A stretch of DNA of 11,140 nt from an uncultured Eubacteriales bacterium (GCA_900321665.1 ONWY01000015.1:1-11140); one strand, 5' to 3'; positions 1-7,750 are shown, counted from the first letter of the stretch. The notes: generated by a model from the letters alone, not told the origin. Translations and numbers: made by a program.

Positions 1-37
1 CAGTCTCAACACAAGCGGTTGAGGCTGCCCCTTACCT

Positions 38-973
38 TTATATCATATACCGTTTTACAAATTGCGCATATTTTTGCAGCAAAAATGCGGTTGCCCGCCG
101 ACTGACAGGTGCATAGGGTGCAAGCATATCAAACGCATGGTAGGCACCTTTTGCCACGCCCAGGGCGCTCGGAATACCGGCAGTGGCAAGTCTGCGAAAA
201 TAGTGCACCGTTTCCGCATAAAACGGCTCTATGCTGCCAATGATGGAAATTGCCGGCGGTAAGCCCTTCACACTCTCTGCCCTTGCCGGTGCGGCATAGG
301 GCGGCACCGCGCTCTTATCCACACCCGTGCCCAAGTACATTTCCCAAGCGGCACGGTTGGCTTTAGTATCCCACACCGGTGCACGGTTGCAGCGAGAGGT
401 AACCGTTTCCCGGTCATCTATCATCGGGTAAAGCGGCAGCTGCATACCGATACACTTCTCGCCCCTATCGCGGGTATAAAGGCACAGCGCAGCGCATAAG
501 CCGCCGCCTGCACTCTCACCGCCGACAACAAGCTTCTCGCTCTCAATACCAAGCTGCCGCCGGTATTGCTTCATCCACTGCAGCGCTGCATACGCATCCT
601 CTATCGCTGCGGGGTAGGGTTTTTGGTAAGAAAGCGCATAATCCGGCGCAACAATCACACAGTTACAATGTTTTAATAAATGCCGCGGAAACGACATCAC
701 AGCCATCTCGGGTGCACCGAGCACATACCCGCCGCCGTGAAGCCACAGTATGCCGATGCACTTGCCGCTGCGCTTTTCGGAGCGCATCAGGCAGATGCGC
801 ATCGCACTGCCATCCGCGCGGTGCAGTTGCCCTTTTTTACAATGCAGGTGATGCAACGGCAGCATGCGCAAGGCGCCCGCGCTGAGCGGCCCCATCAGGC
901 GCTGCGCGGTTTTGAAGCCGAGCGGGCTGACTGCTTTGAGCACCAAGCCTTCGGCTGCAAGCGCGCGATTCAT
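38..973 (-). CDS. HSL-type alpha/beta hydrolase (esterase/lipase family)
   Basis: Predicted cytoplasmic carboxylesterase of the hormone-sensitive-lipase (alpha/beta hydrolase fold 3) family, which hydrolyses short acyl esters; the substrate is unknown. With the ATG at 973 the protein has 311 residues. The oxyanion-hole motif HGGG is at residues 79-82, the nucleophile motif GESAGGG has Ser154, and the acid position sits in GSIEPFYAE (Glu249), where the family usually has Asp. The catalytic His is in YHAF (His279). There is no signal peptide. The frame stays open to a TTG at 1024 and an ATG at 1012; I prefer 973 because it lies 13 bases after the stop of the upstream gene, but no start has a strong ribosome binding site. 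It appears to be the last gene of a three-gene operon. Family assignment is firm, physiological role unknown. Confidence 0.85.
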   Translation of the reverse strand: MNRALAAEGLVLKAVSPLGFKTAQRLMGPLSAGALRMLPLHHLHCKKGQLHRADGSAMRICLMRSEKRSGKCIGILWLHGGGYVLGAPEMAVMSFPRHLLKHCNCVIVAPDYALSYQKPYPAAIEDAYAALQWMKQYRRQLGIESEKLVVGGESAGGGLCAALCLYTRDRGEKCIGMQLPLYPMIDDRETVTSRCNRAPVWDTKANRAAWEMYLGTGVDKSAVPPYAAPARAESVKGLPPAISIIGSIEPFYAETVHYFRRLATAGIPSALGVAKGAYHAFDMLAPYAPVSRRATAFLLQKYAQFVKRYMI

Positions 974-986
974 TTTTTTTAATTGT

Positions 987-1349
987 TTATTTCTTTTTAT
1001 CAATGATATCATAAGCCAACCCAATCAGCGGTTTGACATCCTCCGCTTTCGCGCTGCCATCGAGCAAAACACTCACCCAGCTTTCTTTATTCATATGGTA
1101 TGCCGGCAAAAAGCCTTCATTTTTAATCAGCGAACCTATCAAGAGCGGGTCACTTTTAATCACCAGCACATCTACCTTGCCGGTGCCCTTCAGCTTCAGC
1201 TTGCTGCGCTCCACATCGCCGATGATACCAAACCACTTTTTATTGCGCGGATTGCGGAATACCAAATAGTTCGGAAAGCTTGCCCACAGACTTTCACCCT
1301 CGATTGCATAATAGTCTTTAATGTGTTTTTTAACCTGCTCTCTATTCAT
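987..1349 (-). CDS. MmcQ/YjbR family protein
   Basis: A 120-residue protein of the MmcQ/YjbR family, small cytoplasmic proteins with a double-wing fold often annotated as DNA-binding; the biochemical role is not settled. Visible family signatures are the KWFGIIG strand (residues 38-44), KSDP (65-68), PAYHMNKESWVSV (82-94) followed by LDG (96-98), and a C-terminal helix ending LAYDIID. Length fits the family. The ATG at 1349 follows a GGGAG sequence that overlaps the stop of the preceding gene; one base separates the two reading frames, so co-translation with the ABM-domain gene is likely. The stop lies 13 bases before the preferred start of the hydrolase. No signal or membrane segment is visible. 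Confidence 0.85.
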   Translation of the reverse strand: MNREQVKKHIKDYYAIEGESLWASFPNYLVFRNPRNKKWFGIIGDVERSKLKLKGTGKVDVLVIKSDPLLIGSLIKNEGFLPAYHMNKESWVSVLLDGSAKAEDVKPLIGLAYDIIDKKK

Positions 1350-1350
1350 A

Positions 1351-1677
1351 CTACTCCCTAATAAAGCGATTATCGGCTTCCTGCTGTTCTACTGCCGCAT
1401 AGCGCTCCGCCCTCATATGCAAATCATATTTTTCTCTAAGGGCGGCGAGCTCCTGCATTTCTGCCGAGGCATGGTGCGCATCTAAAGCTGCTTGATTGCT
1501 CCACGAATCAATTAAAAGTACCGTTTCGCAATCTGCTAAAGATGTGAAGTATTCATACTTTACACAGCCGGATTTGCCGCGAATACGCGCCGCCAAACCG
1601 CTCTGCTCCATTTCTGCCGCAAATGCCTGTGCCGCGCCATTTTTGCCGGTATAATACAAATTCATTGTCACATTCAT
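1351..1677 (-). CDS. putative quinol monooxygenase, ABM domain
   Basis: A 108-residue protein of the antibiotic-biosynthesis-monooxygenase (ABM) fold, a dimeric ferredoxin-like barrel seen in YgiN-type quinol monooxygenases and related cofactor-independent enzymes. The diagnostic stretch is at residues 54-71 (LLIDSWSNQAALDAHHAS), matching the family pattern of a beta strand ending in a Trp followed by the ALDAHxxS helix. The preceding region with GCVKYEYF fits the usual second strand. The start at 1677 is chosen because AGAAAGG lies nine bases upstream; an ATG three codons earlier would touch that ribosome binding site and a longer frame to 1731 has none. It is the first gene of a probable operon with the YjbR-like protein and the hydrolase. 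The oxidised substrate cannot be inferred. Confidence 0.75.
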   Translation of the reverse strand: MNVTMNLYYTGKNGAAQAFAAEMEQSGLAARIRGKSGCVKYEYFTSLADCETVLLIDSWSNQAALDAHHASAEMQELAALREKYDLHMRAERYAAVEQQEADNRFIRE

Positions 1678-1698
1678 CGCTCTCATCCTTTCTAAAAC

Positions 1699-1727
1699 AG
1701 TATACCATACTTTAGCACATATGGAAA
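1699..1727 (-). promoter_or_regulatory. probable sigma-A promoter of the ABM-yjbR-hydrolase operon
   Basis: On the minus strand a -10 element TATACT (1699-1704) lies 17 bases from a weak -35 element TTTCCA (1722-1727), about 22 bases upstream of the chosen ABM start codon. The -10 matches consensus at five of six positions and the -35 at four. It lies just after the terminator of the preceding operon, as expected for a new transcription unit. Confidence 0.45.
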
Positions 1728-1746
1728 GCAAGCTTGTGCTCTGTTA

Positions 1747-1778
1747 CAAAAAAATGCGGTTTGCCCGGCAAACCGCAT
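1747..1778 (-). terminator. intrinsic terminator after the esterase gene
   Basis: A perfect 12-base inverted repeat (1754-1765 with 1767-1778; about 10-11 pairs once a loop is allowed) lies 13 bases after the esterase stop codon. On the minus strand it is followed by seven T residues (1747-1753). This is a textbook Rho-independent terminator for the esterase transcript. Confidence 0.85.
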
Positions 1779-1791
1779 CCCTAAATTAATG

Positions 1792-2745
1792 TTAAAAAAT
1801 CTTTTGCAGGTAATTATAAAAGCACGCCTTCCAAAATGACATATCATGCCCAAAGCCCTTCACAAAATCGGTCTGATTTTGCACACCGATTTCATCAAGC
1901 GCCTTTTGATACTCTCTTGTCACATTCACACTGTGCGGGTCTTTGTTGCCGACACTCATATAGAGATACAGCAGCTCTTCGCCCGGCTGCGGCTGCGGGA
2001 ATTGCTCAAACACGGTTTTATCCCAATAGGTGCCGACAAAATCCTTGGTATGAATCACACCGGGGTTGGGAGCAAAGGAACCGATATAGCCAAATTCGCC
2101 CAGCCACTTAAAGCCGGCAAACAGTGCCTCGGCACCGCCCTCGGAAATACCTGCCACTGCCGTGTTTTCCTTACCTGTTTTGATGGAATAATGTGCTTGA
2201 ATATAGGGCATCAAATCCAGCTTTAAATCATCTACACATTTATCATAAATAAAGCGCAGCTGCTCTTGTGTTTTTTTCTCTTTATCCGCCAATTTCGCTG
2301 TGTACATATCGGCACTGACAATAATCATCTCTTTTGCCAAGCCCTTGTATAACAGGTTTCCGTAAAGAATAGTCAAATACGAGTGCTCATCAATATGGTC
2401 GGCAGGTTGCCCGTGAAAACCATGGAATAAATATAACGCCGGATATGCTTTTTTGGCATCGTAATTTGCCGGCAAGAGGATATTGCAGCGCTTGTATTCG
2501 CGCGCTATGTGCGAGTAATACGATACATCCTTGTGAACCGTGCCGTAATCCACCCACCAATGCTTTTGGTGAAAAAAGATATCCTCTCGGTAATCATTCT
2601 CAGTGGCATAAGGGTCAGGCAAGGGTTGCTGCGAGAGTGTATCCGGCTTTTCCGATACATTGCCGCCGCTCATCACCACATAAATACCGATGCCTGCCGC
2701 GCACACCGCAATAATGCATATAATTGATACAATTCTTTTTATCAT
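1792..2745 (-). CDS. membrane-anchored putative esterase (esterase D/feruloyl-esterase-like)
   Basis: A 317-residue serine esterase of the putative-esterase family (alpha/beta hydrolase fold, related to esterase D and xylanase-linked feruloyl esterases). Residues 1-3 are basic and residues 5-25 form a hydrophobic segment, so the enzyme is exported or anchored outside the membrane; Cys15 lacks a convincing lipobox. The region after the anchor is a low-complexity linker (about 28-48). Catalytic features are the LFHGFHG oxyanion-hole strand (106-112), nucleophile Ser201 in GISEGG, a likely acid Asp269 in SVGNKDP, and His300 in GFGHDMSFWKACFYNYL, the typical C-terminal motif in which HD precedes an aromatic helix. 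The gene starts seven bases after the stop of the YdeI-like gene with an AGGA ribosome binding site, so the two form an operon. A cell-wall or polysaccharide ester substrate is plausible but not shown. Confidence 0.8.
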   Translation of the reverse strand: MIKRIVSIICIIAVCAAGIGIYVVMSGGNVSEKPDTLSQQPLPDPYATENDYREDIFFHQKHWWVDYGTVHKDVSYYSHIAREYKRCNILLPANYDAKKAYPALYLFHGFHGQPADHIDEHSYLTILYGNLLYKGLAKEMIIVSADMYTAKLADKEKKTQEQLRFIYDKCVDDLKLDLMPYIQAHYSIKTGKENTAVAGISEGGAEALFAGFKWLGEFGYIGSFAPNPGVIHTKDFVGTYWDKTVFEQFPQPQPGEELLYLYMSVGNKDPHSVNVTREYQKALDEIGVQNQTDFVKGFGHDMSFWKACFYNYLQKIF

Positions 2746-2752
2746 TTTCCTG

Positions 2753-3325
2753 CTAATAATCCGAATCGGTTAATCTCCCGTAATCATCCCACACGCCATA
2801 CATTTTGCCCTTTTTCGTGCTCTCAATCAAGCGTTCGAGCGCCGCGTTGTAATCCATATTCCGTTGCTTATAAAACTGAATATTGCTCAAGCGAATGCGC
2901 TGATACAGCGGTGGAAATGCCTGAAACCTTTTCCATACTCTTGCACGCTTTAAAGCCGCTACAATCTCCGGGTCTGCCCGAAAGCTGCGCGGTCCCATTG
3001 GCGGCAAAACGCGCCTGCCCGCATCAGTCATCAACCCGAGCTTTTCTAAGCGGCGCACGCGCTGCTTGTTCAGTTCGGTCCAATGGCTGCCGGCGCGGCG
3101 CGGTGTGAATCGCTGCAAAGCGATGCCCTCCACGTTGGTTAGCGTGCTGTCTATCCAACCAAAGCACAGGGCTTCTTCCACAGCATCCAAGTAGTAAAAT
3201 GTATCGCTCCCAACAGGCTCGCCGCGCTTAAGCGACAGCCAACATTCATCTGCCTGCCGGGCGTTTTCAAGCAGCCATTGCCGAAACTGCGCGCGGGTAT
3301 TTACTTGAAGCAATACATTTTCCAT
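2753..3325 (-). CDS. YdeI/OmpD-associated (OmdA) family protein
   Basis: A 190-residue soluble protein of the YdeI/OmdA family (bacteriocin-protection-type domain). Signatures are the N-terminal helix with WL (residues 17-18), CWLSLKR (28-34), ALCFGWIDS (52-60) and RFTPRR..SHWTELN (72-86), followed by the family's C-terminal helical region with a Lys-rich end. The molecular function of the family is poorly defined; links to stress or bacteriocin tolerance come from a few characterised members and should not be assumed here. The ATG at 3325 is supported by AGGA seven bases upstream and an extended -10 promoter just beyond. It is co-transcribed with the membrane-anchored esterase. No signal peptide is present. 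Confidence 0.8.
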   Translation of the reverse strand: MENVLLQVNTRAQFRQWLLENARQADECWLSLKRGEPVGSDTFYYLDAVEEALCFGWIDSTLTNVEGIALQRFTPRRAGSHWTELNKQRVRRLEKLGLMTDAGRRVLPPMGPRSFRADPEIVAALKRARVWKRFQAFPPLYQRIRLSNIQFYKQRNMDYNAALERLIESTKKGKMYGVWDDYGRLTDSDY

Positions 3326-3352
3326 TTCCTAATCCTTGACAAATTTTCACCT

Positions 3353-3381
3353 ATTATATCACAAAATCAATATAATGCAAA
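3353..3381 (-). promoter_or_regulatory. extended -10 promoter of the ydeI-like/esterase operon
   Basis: On the minus strand a consensus TATAAT (3353-3358) is preceded by TG in the extended -10 position, with a weak -35 TTTGCA (3376-3381) at 17-base spacing. It lies 27 bases upstream of the YdeI-like start codon. The rest of 3382-3434 is AT-rich with no gene seen. Confidence 0.6.
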
Positions 3382-3434
3382 TATTTTTAATGCATTTGTC
3401 GATATTTGTCTAAAGCGAATCAATATGCAGCCCC

Positions 3435-3469
3435 GAGAAAAAAGGAGAGTGGCGTGCTACTCTCCTTTT
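3435..3469 (-). terminator. intrinsic terminator of the T-box operon
   Basis: An 11-base inverted repeat (3440-3450 with 3459-3469, eight-base loop) lies about 10 bases after the stop codon of the fusion gene. On the minus strand the stem runs into TTTTTTC. It closes the transcription unit that begins with the T-box leader. Confidence 0.8.
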
Positions 3470-3479
3470 AAACACAATA

Positions 3480-6005
3480 TTATGCAGTCACAACACCTGC
3501 TGCCTTTTGCAAGCCTAATTTTTCAACCGCATCCTTGCGCATTTGATATTTCAGAATTTTGCCCGCGGCATTCATCGGGAAAGCATCCACAAAATCCACA
3601 TAGCGCGGCACCTTATGCCTTGCCATGCTCGCGCCGACAAATTCCTTCATCTCCTGCTCGGTCATGCTCTCCCCCTCCTTGAGGATGACGCATGCCATTA
3701 TCTCTTCACCGTATTGCTCATCCGGCACACCGATTACCTGCACATCGCTAACCTTCGGGTTGGTATAAATAAATTCCTCGATTTCCTTCGGGTAAATATT
3801 TTCACCGCCGCGAATAATCATATCCTTCAATCTGCCGGTGATTTTATAATTACCGTCCTGCGTGCGGCAAGCTAAGTCACCGGTGTGGAGCCAACCGTCT
3901 TTATCAATCGCGGCACTCGTTGCCTCGGGCATTTTGTAGTAGCCCTTCATAATATTGTAGCCGCGCGCCACAAACTCGCCGGTCACATTATCGGGGCAAT
4001 CCTCACCTGTTTCGGGGTCAACAATCTTGCACTCGATTTCGGGCATCGCCCTGCCGACCGTTGCCACTCTGACCTCAAGCGGGTCATCGGTAGAGCTCAT
4101 CGTGCAACCGGGCGAAGCCTCGGTTTGCCCGTAAACAATGGTGATTTCCTTCATATTCATTTTGTTGACCACATCCTGCATCGCACTGATGGGGCAGGGG
4201 CTGCCCGCCATAATGCCGGTGCGCATGTAAGAAAAGTCCGTTTTCGGGAAATCGGGATGCTCGAGCAAAGCAATAAACATTGTCGGCACACCGTGAAATG
4301 CGGTAATGTGCTCGTTGTGAATGCACGCAAGCGACGGCTTCGGCGAGAAATAAGGAATGGGAAGCAGCGTGCCGCCATGTGTCATGGTGGAGGTCATCGC
4401 CAGCACCATGCCGAAGCAGTGGAACATCGGCACTTGAATCATCATTCTGTCCGCCGTGGATAAATCCATCCTGTCGCCGATACACTTGCCGTTGTTGACA
4501 ATGTTATAGTGGGTCAGCATAACACCCTTGGGGAAGCCGGTGGTGCCGGAGGTGTATTGCATATTGCAAACATCATCGGGCTTGACCGCTGCCGCCATGG
4601 CATACACTTCCTCTTTATTCACCTGAGAGGCTCTTTCGAGTGCTTCATTCCACTCAAGGCAACCCTTTTGCTTGAAGCCGACCGTGATAACATTTCTCAA
4701 AAACGGCAGGCGCTTTGCATGCAGCGATTTTCCGGGCTTGGTATTCTCAAGCTCCGGGCAAAGCTCCGCCACAATCTTGCCATAGTGCGTATCCTTTGCG
4801 CCCTCGGTAATCACCAGGGTGTGGGTATCGGATTGCTTGAGCAGGTACTCAAGCTCGTGCACCTTGTATGCGGTATTGACTGTAACCAACACCGCGCCGA
4901 GCTTTACTGTCGCCCAAAAGGTGATAAACCACTGCGGCACATTTGAAGCCCAAACCGCTACATGGCTGCCCGCCTTCACGCCCATGGAAATGAGCACGCG
5001 GGCAAATTCATCCACATCATCACGAAACTCGCTGTAGGTTCGGGTGTAATCCAAGGTAGTATATTTAAACGCATATTGGTCGGGAAATTCCTCTACCATG
5101 CGGTCAAGCACCTCGGAAAAGGTCTTTTCAATCAATAAATCCTTTTTCCAAACAAAGCGGCCTGTGTGCGCATTGTTATAGTAGAGCGTTTTTTCCTTGG
5201 TGGAAGTATCGCTAAACTGCTTCATATAGTTGACAAAATGGGAGAAGATAATCTCCATATCGTCAACTTCCTCTAACCAGTGCGGGTCCCAAACAAGAGA
5301 GATGAAGCCATCGTAATTGACCGATCGCAATGCCAGCATAATATCTCGAATCGGGAGCTCTCCCTCGCCGATTAAGCAGTGCTCCACAGCGCCCTCGGTC
5401 TTTCTCATATCGGTCATATGCACATGCTTAACATAGGCACCGAGATTTTTGATGACGGCCTCGGGCTTCTCCCCCACTGCTTGAAATGCAGCGCTGGTAT
5501 TCCACAATGCCGCCAAGGAATCACTTGCAAAGTTTTCGAGGATATCGCGCAGTACCACCGTATCGGCAAACATACCGCTCGTTTCAATCAATACCACCAC
5601 ATTTTTACTCTCGGCATCGGGAATTACCTGCTCGAGTATTTTGGTAACAAAAGCAAAATTTTGCTCGTTCTTTTTCTCTGCCTTCGCTCTTACGCGGATA
5701 TACGGAATATGCATCTTTTCCGCAATCGCAAGGCACCGGCGAATCTCCGCAAGAGTTTTCTCACCGCTTTCCTCATCGGATATATCGCCAACGGAATCCA
5801 TGCAGGGAATTTTGATTTTTTTCTCGAATAAGGTGCGGCGGGTGGTCGTTATCTCGTAATCATTCAGCGCACCCTTCTCGCCCGAAAAAACGCGATTGTA
5901 GATGTTGTGCAGCTCGATTCCCTTGAAGCCCAGGTACTCGGCGGCATCGCAAAATTCCTCAAAGCTGTAGCCATGCCAGCCGTAAGTAGAAAATGAAAGA
6001 TTCAT
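3480..6005 (-). CDS. fusion: sugar-phosphate-isomerase-type TIM barrel + AMP-binding acyl-CoA synthetase
   Basis: An 841-residue two-domain protein. Residues 1-265 resemble sugar phosphate isomerase/epimerase (AP endonuclease 2-type TIM barrel): GIELH (Glu31), VVLIETSG (Glu141), HVHMTD (194-199) and GEGELP (213-218). The usual Asp/His strand reads ALWNTSAAF (Asn169), and the last-strand Glu position reads LVWDPHW, so the metal site is altered. Residues 285-841 form a complete ANL adenylating enzyme of the acyl-CoA synthetase type: P-loop TSGTTGFPKG (485-494), YGQTE (625-629), TGD (708-710), GRLKD (724-728), GENIYPKEIE (734-743) and catalytic Lys816 in AAGK. It would activate a carboxylic acid to acyl-AMP and then acyl-CoA; the acid is unknown. 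Its ATG overlaps the upstream stop as ATGA, with GGAGG seven bases upstream, indicating translational coupling to the LeuA-like gene. No frame break lies between the domains. Confidence 0.9.
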   Translation of the reverse strand: MNLSFSTYGWHGYSFEEFCDAAEYLGFKGIELHNIYNRVFSGEKGALNDYEITTTRRTLFEKKIKIPCMDSVGDISDEESGEKTLAEIRRCLAIAEKMHIPYIRVRAKAEKKNEQNFAFVTKILEQVIPDAESKNVVVLIETSGMFADTVVLRDILENFASDSLAALWNTSAAFQAVGEKPEAVIKNLGAYVKHVHMTDMRKTEGAVEHCLIGEGELPIRDIMLALRSVNYDGFISLVWDPHWLEEVDDMEIIFSHFVNYMKQFSDTSTKEKTLYYNNAHTGRFVWKKDLLIEKTFSEVLDRMVEEFPDQYAFKYTTLDYTRTYSEFRDDVDEFARVLISMGVKAGSHVAVWASNVPQWFITFWATVKLGAVLVTVNTAYKVHELEYLLKQSDTHTLVITEGAKDTHYGKIVAELCPELENTKPGKSLHAKRLPFLRNVITVGFKQKGCLEWNEALERASQVNKEEVYAMAAAVKPDDVCNMQYTSGTTGFPKGVMLTHYNIVNNGKCIGDRMDLSTADRMMIQVPMFHCFGMVLAMTSTMTHGGTLLPIPYFSPKPSLACIHNEHITAFHGVPTMFIALLEHPDFPKTDFSYMRTGIMAGSPCPISAMQDVVNKMNMKEITIVYGQTEASPGCTMSSTDDPLEVRVATVGRAMPEIECKIVDPETGEDCPDNVTGEFVARGYNIMKGYYKMPEATSAAIDKDGWLHTGDLACRTQDGNYKITGRLKDMIIRGGENIYPKEIEEFIYTNPKVSDVQVIGVPDEQYGEEIMACVILKEGESMTEQEMKEFVGASMARHKVPRYVDFVDAFPMNAAGKILKYQMRKDAVEKLGLQKAAGVVTA

Positions 6006-7387
6006 GCTTGTGCCTCCTCGTAAACAATCTTGTTAATCGCATTCAGGTAAGCTCTGATGCTCGCGCCAATCACATCGGTTGAAATACCCTTGCCCGAATA
6101 GAGCTTCGAACCGGCGCGCAGTTTCACGAGCGCGGAAGCCATTGCCTCCTTACCCTCTGTAACGGCTTGAATTTGGAAATCATCCAGCTCATAATGGTGA
6201 CCGATGATTTTATCAATCGCAATAAATGAAGCGTCAATCGGACCGTCGCCAAGCTCGATGCCTTCAATTTGTGCACCGTCTTTTTCCAGCACAATATGGG
6301 CGCTTGCGGTAATGATATTGCCGTTGTTAATAATATAAGAAATCAATTTATAGGTAGCAGGCACCTGCAGTGCGGCGGAGGCAACGATGGCATCGAGCTC
6401 CTTTGCGCCGACATTTTTCTTCACTGCCACGCGCAAAAATTCATCATACACCTTGCCCTTGTCCTCATCGCTCAAATCGTAGCCGAGCCTTGCAACGGCG
6501 CTGAGCACGGTTTCCCTATCATCATCTTTATTCAGTGTCACACCGGTATCGGCTTCGCTGACTGTGACCGTGGATTTATCATTTTTTGCATTGTCCGTGA
6601 TCCAATGAATTTGGTTGATGGTGCGGTGCAGCTCCGTATTTTTGATAGCGGCGCAAATGTTGTAATCCGTGCCGTAATCCTTAATAATGGAGCCGAAAGT
6701 ATCCAAGCTGACCGTATCGCCGCCGACTGCGCACTTCACACAGTCTGCACCCGCGCGCACAGCGAGGATTGCCTGCGCGGCGGCAAGCCCTGCTTTGTCA
6801 GAGCACTTGATGCCAATCGGCACACCGGTGTGCTCGGCAATCTCTTTGACAAAGGCGGCAAAATCATCCGGCAATAGAGAGCCTGCCGTGTCGCAAATGG
6901 TGATTTTATCGGCACCCGATTCGGTTGCGGTTTTAATCGCGGTGTAAAGAAAATCGGTTTCCGCTCTCGTTGCATCGCTCGCGCAAAATTCGACCGCATG
7001 CCCGGTCGCCTTCGCTTCCTTCACGCAAGCGGCAATCCACTCGAGCATTTTTGCCGGCTTTTTATGGCACATATACTCCATGCAAACCGGCGATACCGGC
7101 AGCTCAATGCGGATAGTGCCCTTTTGCGCGTTGGCAAGCGCTTCGGCAGCCTGCGCAATACTCTGCGCGCCCATGCCGGCGCCGACACTTAGATATGCAT
7201 TTTTTACAAAGGCACTAATAGTGCGCACTAATAGGATATCGGTTCTGCTGTTTGTAATTTCAGGTAGCTCGATAATATCAATATTCAGCTTTTCGAGCTG
7301 TCTTGCAATCTCAATCTTTTCCTTGAAACCGAATGCATTGTTTTCGCGGCACAATGTTGTGTCTGCAATCTTAATCTGTTTCATCAT
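6002..7387 (-). CDS. 2-isopropylmalate-synthase-like protein with LeuA regulatory domain, catalytic residues degenerate
   Basis: A 461-residue protein with an N-terminal DRE-TIM barrel (about 3-275) and a C-terminal LeuA allosteric/dimer domain (about 355-458, with IELGDGPIDASFIAID and LRAGSKLYSGKGISTDVIGASI-type signatures). Real 2-isopropylmalate synthases condense acetyl-CoA with 2-oxoisovalerate in leucine synthesis. Here the first-strand TTLRDGEQ motif reads TTLCRENN, so the catalytic Arg is Cys13, and the metal-binding HxHND motif reads KCSDK (Lys194, Ser196). Asp9 and Glu40 of the DRE set remain. The usual reaction is therefore unlikely. ATG 7387 (or the next ATG, 7384) follows AAAGGAAAAGGG; an open frame to 7429 runs toward the leader and lacks support. 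It is first in an operon behind a leucine T-box and coupled to the fusion gene. It may be a leucine sensor, a structural partner or an enzyme with new chemistry; function unknown. Confidence 0.85.
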   Translation of the reverse strand: MMKQIKIADTTLCRENNAFGFKEKIEIARQLEKLNIDIIELPEITNSRTDILLVRTISAFVKNAYLSVGAGMGAQSIAQAAEALANAQKGTIRIELPVSPVCMEYMCHKKPAKMLEWIAACVKEAKATGHAVEFCASDATRAETDFLYTAIKTATESGADKITICDTAGSLLPDDFAAFVKEIAEHTGVPIGIKCSDKAGLAAAQAILAVRAGADCVKCAVGGDTVSLDTFGSIIKDYGTDYNICAAIKNTELHRTINQIHWITDNAKNDKSTVTVSEADTGVTLNKDDDRETVLSAVARLGYDLSDEDKGKVYDEFLRVAVKKNVGAKELDAIVASAALQVPATYKLISYIINNGNIITASAHIVLEKDGAQIEGIELGDGPIDASFIAIDKIIGHHYELDDFQIQAVTEGKEAMASALVKLRAGSKLYSGKGISTDVIGASIRAYLNAINKIVYEEAQA

Positions 7388-7471
7388 AACCCTTTTCCTT
7401 TCCGGCGACCTCAAGCCGCCTGTGCGCACTAAAATATTTCAGGCATTTCTGCCAAAAAAGCAATATACCAT

Positions 7472-7502
7472 AAAAAAACCTGAGGCTTCACTCAGCCTCA
7501 GG
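7472..7502 (-). terminator. T-box regulated intrinsic terminator
   Basis: A perfect 9-bp stem (7479-7487 with 7494-7502, six-base loop) is followed on the minus strand by seven Ts (7472-7478), 84 bases before the start codon. Its upstream arm overlaps the CCCUG needed by the T-box antiterminator, so the two structures are mutually exclusive. Confidence 0.88.
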
Positions 7503-7744
7503 GACGAATTTTTCGCGGTACCACCCTGCTTGGTTTGCCATGCAAACCCACTTTGTGAGGTTCAACCAAACCTCCTGCTACGGTAACGGAGCAACCCGAA
7601 GCCGCTTACTGCTTTCCGCGGCTCAGCTCCGGAATGAGACTCACCGACTGTTCACACTGCCTCACACCACCCGACAGCTCTCTTTGCTGAAGTGAAGCCG
7701 GTCATTAATTCCTTCATCGCTTTTGAGAAATTTATTCGCAATTT
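7472..7744 (-). promoter_or_regulatory. T-box riboswitch, leucine specifier (CUC)
   Basis: The transcript leader between the promoter and the LeuA-like gene is a T-box. The 14-base T-box sequence AGGGTGGTACCGCG is at 7514-7527 (minus strand). Upstream are a Stem I with GCAAAGAGAGC and GGUGUGAG elements and a specifier context CUC-AUU-CCGGAGC. This aligns with the codon-AUU-CUUGAGC arrangement I recall from B. subtilis glyQS and places the specifier CUC (Leu) at 7636-7638. The tRNA-end-binding bulge reads UGGU, which pairs with an A discriminator base as in tRNA-Leu, and argues against a Ser (UCU) reading. Downstream the T-box strand can pair CAGGG with CCCUG as antiterminator, competing with the terminator at 7472-7502. 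Uncharged tRNA-Leu should therefore turn the operon on. Class certain; amino acid fairly sure. Confidence 0.93.
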
Positions 7745-7750
7745 GGAACT

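Noticed and set aside
2..26. Imperfect 9-bp inverted repeat near the window start, possible terminator for the HSL-type hydrolase
   Set aside because: On the minus strand one pair is a C-A mismatch, and any T-run would lie outside the window, so it cannot be judged.
3885..4946. Long plus-strand open frames opposite the fusion gene (for example 3885-4463 and 4509-4946)
   Set aside because: They are antisense shadows of a clearly conserved coding sequence; they show no domain motifs and no plausible promoter or ribosome binding site.
6002..7429. Longer N-terminus of the LeuA-like protein starting at 7429
   Set aside because: The additional 14 residues have no family match, and a good ribosome binding site lies immediately before the ATGs at 7387 and 7384.
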